The notes below the pieces were generated by a model. That model saw nothing but the letters and a program-made list of their open reading frames with translations. It was not told the origin of the DNA and made no database searches. Shown piece after piece: positions 1-8,226 of a stretch of DNA of 64,000 nucleotides (positions within the stretch are counted from its first letter, which is position 1; each line of letters begins with the position of its first letter). The DNA is taken from the NCBI RefSeq assembly GCF_014202215.1, contig NZ_JACHGB010000005.1, positions 310,001 to 374,000 on the forward strand, in the 5' to 3' direction. Made by a program: the position numbers and the translations under genes. The stretch comes from Quisquiliibacterium transsilvanicum (GTDB taxonomy: Bacteria > Pseudomonadota > Gammaproteobacteria > Burkholderiales > Burkholderiaceae_E).

Positions 1-2
1 CG

Positions 3-329
3 CTGGACCTGCTGTGGAGCTCGCGCAAGCTGGAAGCCGAGGAGGCCCTGCGCATCGGCCTCGCGGACCGCGTGGTGCCCGCCAAGCGCCTGCTCGACGA
101 AGTCCAGGACTACGTAGAGCAGATGGCGGCGACGGTGTCGCCGCGCGCGATTGCGACCATCAAGGCGCAGGTCCACCGGCACCTCGAATGCGGCTTCGAC
201 CAGGCGGCACTCGAGTCGGACGCGCTGATGACCGATGCGCTGCGCCATCCGGATGCCGCCGAAGGCGCGAAATCGTTCATCGAACGGCGGCCGCCCCGGT
301 TCGCCGCGTGGAAGGGAGAAGGACAGTGA
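3..329 (+). CDS. enoyl-CoA hydratase/isomerase family protein, C-terminal part
   Basis: This is the 3' end of a crotonase-superfamily gene whose start lies before the window; 108 codons are visible. The visible part begins in the C-terminal region, where a run rich in Glu-Ala followed by LRIGLADRVVP is the usual crotonase segment after the second CoA-binding half. It ends with the family's trimerisation helices (KSFIERRPPRF, compare KAFVEKRTPAF in the next gene). The oxyanion-hole segments are not visible, so the exact substrate cannot be judged. Its TGA stop overlaps the next gene's GTG start as GTGA, so the two hydratases are translationally coupled. Crotonase fold is certain; the reaction is not. 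Confidence 0.85.
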   Translation: MDLLWSSRKLEAEEALRIGLADRVVPAKRLLDEVQDYVEQMAATVSPRAIATIKAQVHRHLECGFDQAALESDALMTDALRHPDAAEGAKSFIERRPPRFAAWKGEGQ

Positions 330-1108
330 GCAAGGCGTACGAAACCATCCGTGTCGCGCGCGAAGGCGGCGTGCGGACCCTCTGGCTGAACCGGCCGGCA
401 AATCGAAACGCCATCACCCCGCAGATGATGGCCGATCTGCACGAGGCGCTGGTCGAGATCTCCAGGGATCCGCAGGCGCGCGTGCTTGTGCTGCGCGGCG
501 AGGGCGCCGACTTCTGCCCGGGCGCGGACCTGAAGCACTACACCGCCCCCGGCGAACGCCCGGCCTCGACCCCGGTGCGCCAGTTCGAGGTGGCCGTTCT
601 GCTGCACGAGATGCAGGCGGTCACGGTGGCCGCGATCTCCGGCGCCTGCGCCGGCGCGGGCTTCGGCTGGGCCTGCGCCTGCGATCTGCGGATCGCCTCA
701 GAGACGGCGCGTTTCAACACCGCCTTCCTGGACGTCGGGGTGGCCGGCGACATGGGCGGGCCCTGGACCCTGCCCCGGCTGGTCGGCGCAGCCAAGGCGC
801 GCGAGCTTTACTTCATGCCCGGCAAGTTCGATGCGGCCGAGGCGCTGCGCATCGGTCTCGTCTCCCGCGTCAGCAAGGCCGGCGAGTTCGACGCCGACCT
901 CCAGGCGCTGACGGACCGGCTCGGCCGCGCAGCTCCGCTGGCTTTGAGCGCAATGAAGGAAAACTTCGTCGCCGCCGAAAAGATGGGCTTCTCCGACTAC
1001 ATCGCGCTCGAGTCCGAGAAGCATGGCCGGCTCTTCAAGACAGAGGACCGAATCGAGGCGTTCAAGGCCTTCGTCGAGAAGCGCACGCCGGCATTCAAGG
1101 GAAGCTGA
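326..1108 (+). CDS. enoyl-CoA hydratase/isomerase family protein
   Basis: Complete 260-residue crotonase-superfamily protein, a usual length, probably cytosolic. Members hydrate or isomerise acyl-CoA thioesters using two backbone NH groups as an oxyanion hole. Supporting segments are an N-terminal NRPANRNAI strand, the GADFCPGADLKHY loop (first oxyanion-hole region) and the GACAGAGFGWACACDLRIA segment (second). The usual catalytic Glu pair of mitochondrial-type hydratases is not obvious after GDMGGPWTLPRLVG, so isomerase, hydrolase or another crotonase activity remains possible. The GTG start is chosen because it follows AGGGAGAAGG at proper spacing and overlaps the preceding hydratase stop by 4 bp. 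An upstream in-frame ATG at 14 lies inside the previous gene and is rejected. Confidence 0.85.
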   Translation: MSKAYETIRVAREGGVRTLWLNRPANRNAITPQMMADLHEALVEISRDPQARVLVLRGEGADFCPGADLKHYTAPGERPASTPVRQFEVAVLLHEMQAVTVAAISGACAGAGFGWACACDLRIASETARFNTAFLDVGVAGDMGGPWTLPRLVGAAKARELYFMPGKFDAAEALRIGLVSRVSKAGEFDADLQALTDRLGRAAPLALSAMKENFVAAEKMGFSDYIALESEKHGRLFKTEDRIEAFKAFVEKRTPAFKGS

Positions 1109-1151
1109 GGCGCCGCCAGCGCCTTCCCGGAACCCAACGAAACCCAGGGCA

Positions 1152-1895
1152 ATGACCGACCGTTTCATCGTATCCCGCCATTTCAACGGCCCGCCCACCT
1201 CCGGCAATGGCGGCTACGTGGCCGGTCTGCTCGCCCGTGAACTGCTTCGACGCCGCCCCGGCGCGGCCGCGGTCGAGGTCACGCTGCGTGCCGCCCTGCC
1301 GCTGGACCGCCCGCTGCAGGTGAAAGACGAAGCGGACGGCGCCGTCACCCTCATGGACGGCGATCAACTGCTCGCCCGGGCGGCCGGCGTTGCGCTGGAA
1401 CTCGAACTGCCTGCTGCGCCCACGCTCGAGCAGGCGCGGGCCGCAGGCGCCATCGGGCGGATGCGCTCGGCGCGCGGCAGCGGCAACGCCTATCTGCACT
1501 GCTTCGGCTGCGGCATGGAACGCGAGCCCCACGAAGGCCTGCGCATCGTGCCGAGCGCGATCGGCGACGACGACCTCGTCGCAAGCGACTGGACTCCTCA
1601 CGGGGTCTTCGCGGACCCGGACGGCGGCATTCCCGCCGAGATCGTCTGGACCGCGCTGGACTGTCCCGCCGGGTTCGCCTGGGGCCGTCGACTGGGCGGC
1701 GACAACACCGGCCTGCTGACCGGCCGAATCACCCTGGCAATCGTCGGCGAGGTGCGGCCCGGCGAGCCCTACGTGGTGGCGGCCTGGCCGCTGGAGCGCG
1801 ACGGCCGCAAGCTGCACGCCGGCACTGCGCTGTTCGACGCGCAGGGACGTCCGGTCGCGTTCAGCCGCCAGCTCTGGTTCGCGCCGAAAGACTGA
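1152..1895 (+). CDS. hotdog-fold (thioesterase-like) protein
   Basis: 247-residue protein that reads as two hotdog domains in tandem. The first half (FNGPPTSGNGGYVAGLLA) looks like the helix-containing strand region of acyl-CoA thioesterases. The second half opens with YLHCFGCGMEREPHEGLRI, resembling the C-F-x-C-G-x(n)-GL segment of PaaI-like hotdog proteins, and contains GRITLAIVGEV. The family hydrolyses acyl-CoA thioesters or binds acyl-CoA. Placement 43 bp after two enoyl-CoA hydratases supports a role in the same acyl-CoA pathway. The start is the ATG at MTDRF; the longer upstream frame is a shadow of the preceding gene. It converges on the P450 remnant 12 bp downstream. The substrate is unknown. 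Confidence 0.7.
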   Translation: MTDRFIVSRHFNGPPTSGNGGYVAGLLARELLRRRPGAAAVEVTLRAALPLDRPLQVKDEADGAVTLMDGDQLLARAAGVALELELPAAPTLEQARAAGAIGRMRSARGSGNAYLHCFGCGMEREPHEGLRIVPSAIGDDDLVASDWTPHGVFADPDGGIPAEIVWTALDCPAGFAWGRRLGGDNTGLLTGRITLAIVGEVRPGEPYVVAAWPLERDGRKLHAGTALFDAQGRPVAFSRQLWFAPKD

Positions 1896-1907
1896 GCGAC
1901 CGGGCAA

Positions 1908-2477
1908 TCAGCCTGCCAGGCGGGTCGCAGCCCGCATTCCCAGGCTCTCGGCAGCCATCGTGAAGGCGAGCCGCTCCTGCGGGCTGGCCCCATCGGCGGT
2001 TCCCACCTCGACGAGCCTGAAATCGCGGGCGATGCTGGCCACCCGTCGCTCCCGCAACCGGCGCGGTCGGATGGAAGCCTGAGGTATCGCCACTAGGGAA
2101 ACGGGGCGTTCATCCGCTTCATGAGCATCGGAAAGATGTGGTTCATGTGCCCGCGCAGCACGTCCTCCGGAACCTCGAGCGTGTTCACGTCGATTCCGAA
2201 AGCCAGGCCAGCCGTCACATCCACGGTATAGCTGGTCATCAGGTCCTGCAGGTCCAGCCGTTCGTCGAGCCGGGCCGCCTGGTCCAGCCGCTTGTGCAGG
2301 CGCTCGGTGACCCGGATCACTTCGGCCATCGAGCGCATTCGACGCCAGCCATCCGGACGGTCGCGCAGCAGTGAGGTGATCACGTCGGGACGAGCGGAAT
2401 GCCTGGCAGACCGTGCAGTTCGGAGAGGCGGCGAACTGGGGCCGAGAGCGGACCTGGCGTTGCAAAGCGAACGGCCA
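1908..2477 (-). pseudogene. cytochrome P450 remnant with several internal deletions
   Basis: Pieces of one cytochrome P450 follow in the correct order but in shifting frames. From ATG at 2477, behind a GGGAG Shine-Dalgarno sequence, the N-terminus reads MAVRFATPGPLSAPVRRLSE then LHGLPGIPLV, like the Pro-rich P450 start. In another frame comes DVITSLLRDRPDGWRRMRSM (2383 downward), then, with the usual central N-terminal segment missing, VIRVTERL and DLQDLMTSYTVDVTAGLAFG (helix C-E region). A further frame gives the C-terminus FRLVEVGT then ERLAFTMAAESL, ending at 1908. The haem-binding Cys loop, I-helix and ExxR motif are absent. About 190 codons remain of an expected 430-480, so the gene is non-functional. 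The family assignment rests on motif order, not on a search. Confidence 0.7.
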
Positions 2478-2585
2478 TTGTCGTCTCCCGGCAGGATGGG
2501 AGCGACCAGTAAGAATCCGGCGCGATTCCCTGGATAGGACCGCGTCGCCGCGTCGCCTATCGTGTGTCGCTGGGGCGATCGCCGC

Positions 2586-3053
2586 TCACGCGGGCCGCTT
2601 CCTCAGCAGATATTTCTGCACGCCGTCCATCACCAGCTCGTCGCGCTGGTTGCGCACGCTGGACCCCAACGCGATCACTCCGGTCGTCCGACCTGGTGAC
2701 AATTCGCATACTTCAAGCGTGCAATAGAGCGTATCTCCTGCGAAAACAGGCTTTAGGAAGCGACTGCTCTGCTCGATGAAACCCTTCATCGAATCCTCGA
2801 CCATGTGCGGAAAGAGCCCTGCTCCGGCGGCGGTCTGCACCAGCACCTGGAAGCCGTGCGCGAGCAGTCCCGGTCCGCCATGCGCGCGGCAGTACTCGAC
2901 GTCGTAGTGCGAAGGATGGTTGTCGCCGCTGGCCAGCTGGAAGGCCGCGAACAGCGCCTCCGTCAGCGTCCGCGAGGGCAGCAGGAAGCGCTCGCCGAGC
3001 TGGAAATCTTCGAACCAGCGCTGCTCGCAGAGCTGGTGGTGCGGTGCTGTCAC
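2586..3053 (-). CDS. MaoC-family (R)-hydratase-like dehydratase
   Basis: 155-residue single-hotdog protein of the MaoC/(R)-specific enoyl-CoA hydratase type. The diagnostic stretch is FAAFQLASGDNHPSHYDVEY, which holds the Asp and His of the catalytic hydratase motif (D-x(4)-H), followed by GGPGLLAHGFQ. The C-terminal half carries FAGDTLYCTLEV, also typical. The GTG at 3053 is used because it gives the normal family N-terminus (QLCEQRWFEDFQLGERF). No better start lies upstream, where the frame runs antisense through the VOC gene. It is divergent from the VOC gene across 63 bp. Members hydrate (R)-enoyl-CoA or mesaconyl-type substrates; which applies here is not decided by the sequence. Confidence 0.8.
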   Translation of the reverse strand: MTAPHHQLCEQRWFEDFQLGERFLLPSRTLTEALFAAFQLASGDNHPSHYDVEYCRAHGGPGLLAHGFQVLVQTAAGAGLFPHMVEDSMKGFIEQSSRFLKPVFAGDTLYCTLEVCELSPGRTTGVIALGSSVRNQRDELVMDGVQKYLLRKRPA

Positions 3054-3116
3054 GGTTTTGCGTTCTCTCAAGGGCCGGTCGGGACTATTTTGGAGCCTTC
3101 TTGGGAGGAACGCATC

Positions 3117-3536
3117 ATGGGCAGCGAACCGCTTCCGCATCGCGACCGGCAGGACCTCCCCGGGATGGAAGCCGCCGCCGGGATCCAGACCCTCAGCGCA
3201 GTCACCCTGGCCACGCACGACATGGCGCGCGCCCTCGCTTTTTACCTCGAACTGGGCTTTTCTCTGCACAGGGGCGGTCCTGACGCGAGCTTCTGCAGCC
3301 TGCGCGCCGGCGATGTCCACCTCAACCTGATTGCCGAAGGCACTGAGGGCCGCGAATGGTCCTGGTGGGGTCGTCTCATCTTCCAGGTGGCCGATGTCGA
3401 TGTGTTCCACCGGCACATCTGCGCACGCGGTCTCCAGCCCGACTTCTCCCCGCGCGACGCAGTGTGGCGCGAACGCTACTTCCACATCACCGACCCCGAC
3501 GGACATGAGCTCAGCTTCACGCATCCGCTGTCCTGA
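3117..3536 (+). CDS. VOC-family (glyoxalase/dioxygenase fold) protein
   Basis: 139-residue single vicinal-oxygen-chelate protein. The N-terminal module reads SAVTLATHDMARALAFYLEL, with a candidate first metal-ligand His, and the C-terminal module ends FHITDPDGHELSFTHPL, where the Glu is the usual last metal ligand. One polypeptide with two beta-alpha-beta-beta-beta modules normally dimerises. The ATG follows GGGAGGAACGCATC, a good Shine-Dalgarno. A longer in-frame extension upstream is antisense to the MaoC gene and is rejected. Being divergent from the MaoC gene suggests shared control, but no specific reaction can be assigned. Confidence 0.75.
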   Translation: MGSEPLPHRDRQDLPGMEAAAGIQTLSAVTLATHDMARALAFYLELGFSLHRGGPDASFCSLRAGDVHLNLIAEGTEGREWSWWGRLIFQVADVDVFHRHICARGLQPDFSPRDAVWRERYFHITDPDGHELSFTHPLS

Positions 3537-3555
3537 TGATCTTCAGTATGGTTGT

Positions 3556-3763
3556 TTATCTTTAAAGATGATGTTGTTGTTGTAGGAGGCCGGTTTCAGT
3601 GGAGAACCTGTACGACGCCTGCAATGGTGCGGGTCTTCAGCCGACCTTGGTATGTGTATAACTGCACTGTCCAAATGTTCACTTCTTTTGAGATTGTGGA
3701 AAACATGGGTGGATGCTCGAGTTATCCACAATAGAAGCAGCTGATGTAGGGTTGTTATCCACA
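3556..3763. other. AT-rich gap with a DnaA-box cluster (origin-like)
   Basis: The 321-bp gap 3537-3857 has no credible gene. Counting by hand, 111 of 240 bases between 3541 and 3780 are G or C (46%), against roughly 70% around it. It contains two perfect DnaA boxes TTATCCACA at 3722-3730 and 3755-3763, in the same orientation and 33 bp apart. Two one-mismatch boxes lie in reverse orientation: TGTGGAAAA at 3695-3703 and TGTGTATAA at 3653-3661. An AT-rich stretch at about 3549-3592 (TTTATCTTTAAAGATG and a GTT run) would suit an unwinding element. Against a chromosomal oriC: no dnaA, dnaN, rpmH, parA or mnmG in the window, and gene orientation does not diverge here. A DnaA-regulated promoter is an alternative. 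Confidence 0.5.
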
Positions 3764-3857
3764 GTTCGACTGGTGTCGCCCTTCAAAAACCCATGCAAAA
3801 CCCCGTGTCTTCGGCGTAAGATCCGGCTCCAGCGTCTTCGATGAACCTAGCCATCCC

Positions 3858-4685
3858 ATGATCAGAACCCCTGCCGGATTCCGAGCCGTCCTCGACGCCG
3901 TGCTGGACGACGACGCGATCGCCCATGTCTTCGTTCGCGATTCGCTGGTGCTGTTTGGCGACACGCCCGGTGCGCTGCCCTGGCGGATGTACCGAAGCAT
4001 CGGGCTCACGGCGGCGCGGGTGCATCCGATCGGACGTCACGAGGGCCGGGCGCACGTCGCGGTGGCACTGGACGACGGCTATGCGCCGGCCCACCTGCCG
4101 CAGGGGCTGCGGGCCTCTGGCTTGCGCAACTGGTTCGGTGTGCTGGACGACGCCACCCTTTCGATTGCGATGCGCGCGGTGCAGGTGCTCGAGTGGGACC
4201 GGACGCATCGGTTCTGCGGCGCCTGCGGCACCCCGACCGAGCAGCTGGGTCATGAGCGGGCCAGGCGCTGTCCTGCCTGCGGGCTGGTGTCCTATCCGAG
4301 GATTTCGCCGGCGATGATGGTGCTGGTGACGCGCGGTCGGGAGCTGCTGCTGGGGCGCGGGGTCACTTTTCCGCCTGGTCGCTACAGCGCGCTGGCCGGC
4401 TTCGTCGAGGCAGGGGAGTCGGTCGAGGAGTCCGTGGCGCGCGAGGTCTACGAGGAGGTGGGCATCGAGGTGCGCGACCTGCGCTACTTCGGCAGCCAGA
4501 GCTGGCCCTTCCCGAACTCGCTGATGATCGCCTTTCGTGCCGAGTACGCCGGGGGCGAGCTGAACCCGGACCCTGCCGAGCTTGCGGATGCGCAGTGGTT
4601 CGCGCCCGAGGCGCTGCCCCAGCTGCCGCCGCAGTTGAGCATTGCGCGCGAACTGATCGACGCAACGCTGGCCGAGCTGCGCTGA
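3858..4685 (+). CDS. nudC: NAD(+) diphosphatase / NAD-cap decapping Nudix hydrolase NudC
   Basis: 275 residues, the usual NudC length. The enzyme cleaves NADH/NAD diphosphate bonds and removes NAD caps from RNA. Domains in order: an N-terminal NudC-type domain (about 1-110); a zinc ribbon with Cys120, Cys123, Cys138 and Cys141 (FCGACG, RCPACG); a Nudix box at about 181-203 (GFVEAGE followed by REVYEEVG, with the metal-binding Glu residues intact); and the NudC signature SQSWPFPNS at 213-221. The ATG at 3858 has a poor Shine-Dalgarno. It is overlapped as ATGA by a six-codon open frame starting at 3841, which might couple its translation. The upstream gap holds the DnaA-box cluster. Confidence 0.93.
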   Translation: MIRTPAGFRAVLDAVLDDDAIAHVFVRDSLVLFGDTPGALPWRMYRSIGLTAARVHPIGRHEGRAHVAVALDDGYAPAHLPQGLRASGLRNWFGVLDDATLSIAMRAVQVLEWDRTHRFCGACGTPTEQLGHERARRCPACGLVSYPRISPAMMVLVTRGRELLLGRGVTFPPGRYSALAGFVEAGESVEESVAREVYEEVGIEVRDLRYFGSQSWPFPNSLMIAFRAEYAGGELNPDPAELADAQWFAPEALPQLPPQLSIARELIDATLAELR

Positions 4686-4891
4686 TCCTGGCGGGGATCG
4701 CGCCTGCGTCTTCCGTCCGACGCCCTCGCGGGACGAGCCTGCGTCCCTGAGGCAGGTCCGCTCCTCGTCCTGCACCGAACGGACCGCTGCGGATGGGCCG
4801 GGGCATGCGGGCGTGGCACTCTTGACGGATCCCCACCCTTGCGCCGAGCCATGCCGCTGCTGCCCGACCACCTCCCGACGGACCTCCGCTG

Positions 4892-6358
4892 ATGGCGGGT
4901 GGACTGGATATCGACCGGCTGCGCAACGGCCCGATCCTGTCGACCCTGCTGCGACTGTCGGTCCCCAACGTGATCGCAATGGTGGTCACGGTGATGGTCG
5001 GCATCGCCGAGACCTTCTACGTGGGGCGCCTTGGCACCACGCCGCTGGCAGCGCTGGGCCTGGTCTTTCCGTTTGCGATCCTCACCAGCACGATGTCGGC
5101 AGGGGCGATGGGCGGCGGCGTGTCGTCGGCGATCGCGCGCGCCTTCGGCGCATCGGACGCCGCACGGGCGCGCACGCTGGCGCTGCACTCGATCCTGATC
5201 GGCGTGTCGATGGGGGTGGTGTATTCGCTGCTGTTCCTGGGTTTCGGTCCGCTGCTCTACCGTGCGCTGGGCGGGCACGGCGCGGTTCTCGACGAAGCGG
5301 TCCACTACTCCACGGTGCTGTTCAGCGGGGCGCTGCTGGTCTGGACCAGCAACACGCTCGCGTCGGTGCTGCGCGGCACCGGAAACATGCGGGTGCCCTC
5401 GACCGGAATCGTCGGCATTGGCGTGCTGCAGACCCTGCTGGGCGGGCTGTTCGCGTTCGGAGCGGGCCCGATTCCCGGGCTGGGAATGGTGGGTGTCGCG
5501 CTGGGTCACGTGCTTGCTCACGTAGCCGGCGTGGCCTTCTTCGCCTGGTGCCTGACCGGCGGCCGGGCCCGGCTGACGCTGGCCTTCGAGCGTTTCCAGG
5601 TGCGTCGGGAGCTGCTTTCCGACATTCTGAGAGTGGGTGCGCTGGCCTGCCTGTCCCCGGTGCAGACGGTGCTGACCATGCTGGTGTTCACCGCGCTGGT
5701 GGCGCGCCTGGGCGAGGTGGCACTGGCGGGCTATTCGATCGGCCAGCGCCTGGAGTTCCTGGTGACCACCATCTCCTTCGGCGTGGGCGTGGCTTCGGTG
5801 CCGATGGTCGGGATGGCGATCGGCGCGGGCGACGTCGCGCGCGCACGGCGGGTGGCCTGGACCGCGGCGCTGGTGGCCGGGGCGGTGACTGCGGCGATCG
5901 GCCTGCTGGTGGCGGTGTTCCCTGACCTGTGGGCGCGGATGTTCAGCCGCGACGAGGCGGTGCTGGACGTTGCGCGGCAGTACCTGCGCATCGGTGGACC
6001 GGCCTTCGCGGTGATGTGCGCCGGCCTCACGCTCTACTTCTCGTCGCAGGGCGCGGGCCGGATGCTCGGGCCGGTGATGGCGGGAACGATGCGGCTGGCG
6101 GTGGCTGGCCTCGCGGGGCTCTGGCTGGCCTCGCGCGGCGCCCCCGCCTGGCAGTACTTCGTGCTGGCGGCGGTGGCGATGATCACCTACGGCCTGTCGA
6201 TGGCGGCGGCGGTGCGGTTCACGTCCTGGCAGCCCGCTGGCGGGACAGGGCCGGGCGCGGCGCTGACGGGCGGAGCGGCGCCGGGCTCGGCGCTTTCGGG
6301 CGGGCCGGCGCCCGCCGCGCCGTCCGCGGCGAACCCGGGCGTCAGGCGCGGCGGCTGA
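4892..6358 (+). CDS. MATE-family multidrug/toxin efflux transporter
   Basis: 488-residue inner-membrane protein with about twelve hydrophobic segments and the two-fold MATE repeat. Typical segments are SVPNVIAMVVTVMVGIAETF near the N-terminus and RVGALACLSPVQTVL opening the second half (around residue 247). MATE proteins export cationic or amphipathic compounds using Na+ or H+ gradients. The last 40 or so residues form a Gly/Ala/Pro low-complexity tail that is not part of the family fold and differs in style from the rest. The gene follows nudC by 206 bp with no strong Shine-Dalgarno. It ends 17 bp inside the convergent downstream gene. The transported substrate is unknown. Confidence 0.9.
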   Translation: MAGGLDIDRLRNGPILSTLLRLSVPNVIAMVVTVMVGIAETFYVGRLGTTPLAALGLVFPFAILTSTMSAGAMGGGVSSAIARAFGASDAARARTLALHSILIGVSMGVVYSLLFLGFGPLLYRALGGHGAVLDEAVHYSTVLFSGALLVWTSNTLASVLRGTGNMRVPSTGIVGIGVLQTLLGGLFAFGAGPIPGLGMVGVALGHVLAHVAGVAFFAWCLTGGRARLTLAFERFQVRRELLSDILRVGALACLSPVQTVLTMLVFTALVARLGEVALAGYSIGQRLEFLVTTISFGVGVASVPMVGMAIGAGDVARARRVAWTAALVAGAVTAAIGLLVAVFPDLWARMFSRDEAVLDVARQYLRIGGPAFAVMCAGLTLYFSSQGAGRMLGPVMAGTMRLAVAGLAGLWLASRGAPAWQYFVLAAVAMITYGLSMAAAVRFTSWQPAGGTGPGAALTGGAAPGSALSGGPAPAAPSAANPGVRRGG

Positions 6359-6929
6359 GGGCCTTGCCCCGCAGCAGCGCCGTCAGCTCCGGCCCCTGCA
6401 TCAGCGCAATGCCGTGCCTGGCTGCGAAGGCGAGGGCGGTGTCGGTGACTTCGCCGATCGCCACGCAGCTTGCACCCTGCGCGTTGCGGGCCTCGCGCAG
6501 CGCCTGCAGCTCGCGCAGCGGCTCCACCCCGGTGCGGCCGGCCTTCCAGCGGCGGCAGGACACCAGCACCGTGCGGCCGCCCCGGGTCAGCTCGAGGTCG
6601 GCGCCGGGGGAATCGATTCGCGACACCGTGTGCCCCTCCCTGCGGAAGCCCTCCTCCAGCGCGGCAGTCAGTTCCTCCCGGCTCATGGCCGCCACCCGCT
6701 CCACTGTCGCGGCGATGCTGGCCGCGCCAGGCGCCTGGAGCTGCCGCCACGCAGCGATGAAGCCGATGACCAGGAAGGGCGCAGCGACGATCGCCCCGTA
6801 GACGATGAACTGCGCGGGAAGCAGCAGGCTGGAAAGCAGCACGATGCCGCCGGCCACGAGGAAGCTCACCCACCAGTTCGAGCGCAGCAGGATCGCAAAC
6901 AGGGAATTCTCGGCTATCCTGAATTTCAA
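6342..6929 (-). CDS. membrane-anchored restriction-endonuclease-like protein
   Basis: 195 residues. The N-terminus has two hydrophobic helices (VSFLVAGGIVLLSSLLLPA, then YGAIVAAPFLVIGFIAAW), followed by a cytosolic domain from about residue 70. This domain resembles the Mrr/restriction-endonuclease-like nuclease fold: EGFRREGHTVSRI, then PGADLELTRGGRTVLVSCRRW. The catalytic D-x(n)-E/Q-x-K pattern is altered: the Asp of GADLEL is present, but the last strand reads VSCRRWK rather than the usual QCK, so nuclease activity is uncertain. The TTG at 6929 is chosen because GAGAGG sits 6 nt upstream and it gives the family-like start LKFRIAENSLFA. It overlaps the convergent MATE gene by 17 bp and follows the TetR gene. 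Confidence 0.65.
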   Translation of the reverse strand: MKFRIAENSLFAILLRSNWWVSFLVAGGIVLLSSLLLPAQFIVYGAIVAAPFLVIGFIAAWRQLQAPGAASIAATVERVAAMSREELTAALEEGFRREGHTVSRIDSPGADLELTRGGRTVLVSCRRWKAGRTGVEPLRELQALREARNAQGASCVAIGEVTDTALAFAARHGIALMQGPELTALLRGKALSRRA

Positions 6930-6948
6930 TTGGAACCTCTCGCAGTGA

Positions 6949-8226
6949 TCAACCCGCAAGCGTATCGCTTTCGAGCCCGAGCATCAGCGGCCGAAGGAAC
7001 AAGTCCAGCGCCTCGTCCACGTCGAAGCCCGGCAGCCAGTGGCCAAGTTCGACCACCGCGTTGATCGCGCCGGTGACCATGTCTGCCGCGATCGACGGGT
7101 CCACCGGCCGCATCGAGCCATCGGCGATGCCGTCGACGATGATGTGCCCGTAGCGCTGGGTCAGCCGGTCCATGGTGCGGCGCGCCTTGGCGCGCATCTC
7201 TTCCGGCAGCGCGCTGCGCGAGGTAAAGCGCAGCAGCGGGCCGGAATCCGAGAGCTGATGGCAGGCGAGGGTGCCGGCCACCCGCAACAGCCGGTCCCAG
7301 CCGCTGCCTCCATCCGCCGCTGAACGCTGTGCGCGGCGGATCGCGGCGAAGCTGCGCTCGAAGCAGGCCGAGATCAGCTCGTCCTTGTCGGCATGGTGAT
7401 GGTAGAAGGCGCCCTTGGTCAGGTTGATCCGCGCGGAGATCCGGTCGATCGAGGCGCCGCGGTAACCCTGCTCGTTGAGCAGCAGCGTGGCAGCCTTAAG
7501 GAATGCGGCGCGCATTGCGTCCTCTGCCGGATCCTCCAGCGGCGACGCACCGGTCCAGCGCGGCGGCGACCATGTCGTGCCGGGCCTGGCGAGCCCGCCC
7601 GACAGGATGTCGCCGATGCGGGCGGCCACCAGCGGGTAGTCGGCGAGCGCGTAGCGGCGGATCCAGACGCGCGACCAGAAGGCCATCGTCAGCAGCAGCA
7701 GAGTGCGTGCGTTCAACGCACGCAGCGTCCGCGGCGACCCGTCCGGTCTGCCCAGCAGCACCCGCACGCGGCGGAACATCGGAACGTAGGCGGCGACCAC
7801 CTGGGCGCGGTGACCGGGCTCGAGCGCCCGGATGTCGTGGAAGCGGACAAGTTCCCCGCGACGGCCCGAGTCGATGTCGGCGAGCAGCCGCAGGTAGCCG
7901 TCGATGAAGGCCTGGGCGCGCTGCAGCCCGGTGGGGTGTATCGCCGCTTCGTCGGCGATCGCGACCACCGCCTCGATCGCCTCGAGCAGGCAGGCGACCG
8001 CCAGGTCCTCCTTGCGCCGGAAATAGTAGGTGATGCTGTTCGTCGCCAGGCCGACGTCGGCGGCGACTTCAGCCAGCGTGGCGCCGCGCAGTCCGCGCCG
8101 GTTGAAGAGCCGGGCGGCGGCGTCGAGCACCGCGCGGCGCCGCACCCCGCGCCCCGCGCCGGACTTCGCTGGCGGCGCAGGCGTGATCAGGGAGGCTGCC
8201 GCAGCGGCCTCCCGCCGGGCGTTCAT
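6949..8226 (-). CDS. double-TetR transcriptional regulator (two TetR units in one chain)
   Basis: 425 residues, about twice a normal TetR. Two complete TetR helix-turn-helix regions are visible. The first is at about 31-75 ([20 protein letters not shown], with [11 protein letters not shown]), the second at about 239-283 ([20 protein letters not shown], with [13 protein letters not shown]). Each is followed by an all-helical ligand-binding domain, and a Pro/Trp-rich linker lies near 212-230. A single chain could act as a pseudo-dimer with two different DNA-reading heads and two ligand pockets. Its ATG overlaps the preceding ABC ATPase stop (ATGA), so it is translated with the importer operon and probably regulates it. 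Inducer and operators are unknown. Confidence 0.85.
   Translation of the reverse strand: MNARREAAAAASLITPAPPAKSGAGRGVRRRAVLDAAARLFNRRGLRGATLAEVAADVGLATNSITYYFRRKEDLAVACLLEAIEAVVAIADEAAIHPTGLQRAQAFIDGYLRLLADIDSGRRGELVRFHDIRALEPGHRAQVVAAYVPMFRRVRVLLGRPDGSPRTLRALNARTLLLLTMAFWSRVWIRRYALADYPLVAARIGDILSGGLARPGTTWSPPRWTGASPLEDPAEDAMRAAFLKAATLLLNEQGYRGASIDRISARINLTKGAFYHHHADKDELISACFERSFAAIRRAQRSAADGGSGWDRLLRVAGTLACHQLSDSGPLLRFTSRSALPEEMRAKARRTMDRLTQRYGHIIVDGIADGSMRPVDPSIAADMVTGAINAVVELGHWLPGFDVDEALDLFLRPLMLGLESDTLAG

Noticed and set aside
3537-3857. Small open frames in the AT-rich gap (for example 3552-3734)
   Set aside because: Compositionally unlike genes, no ribosome-binding site, and they cross the DnaA boxes.
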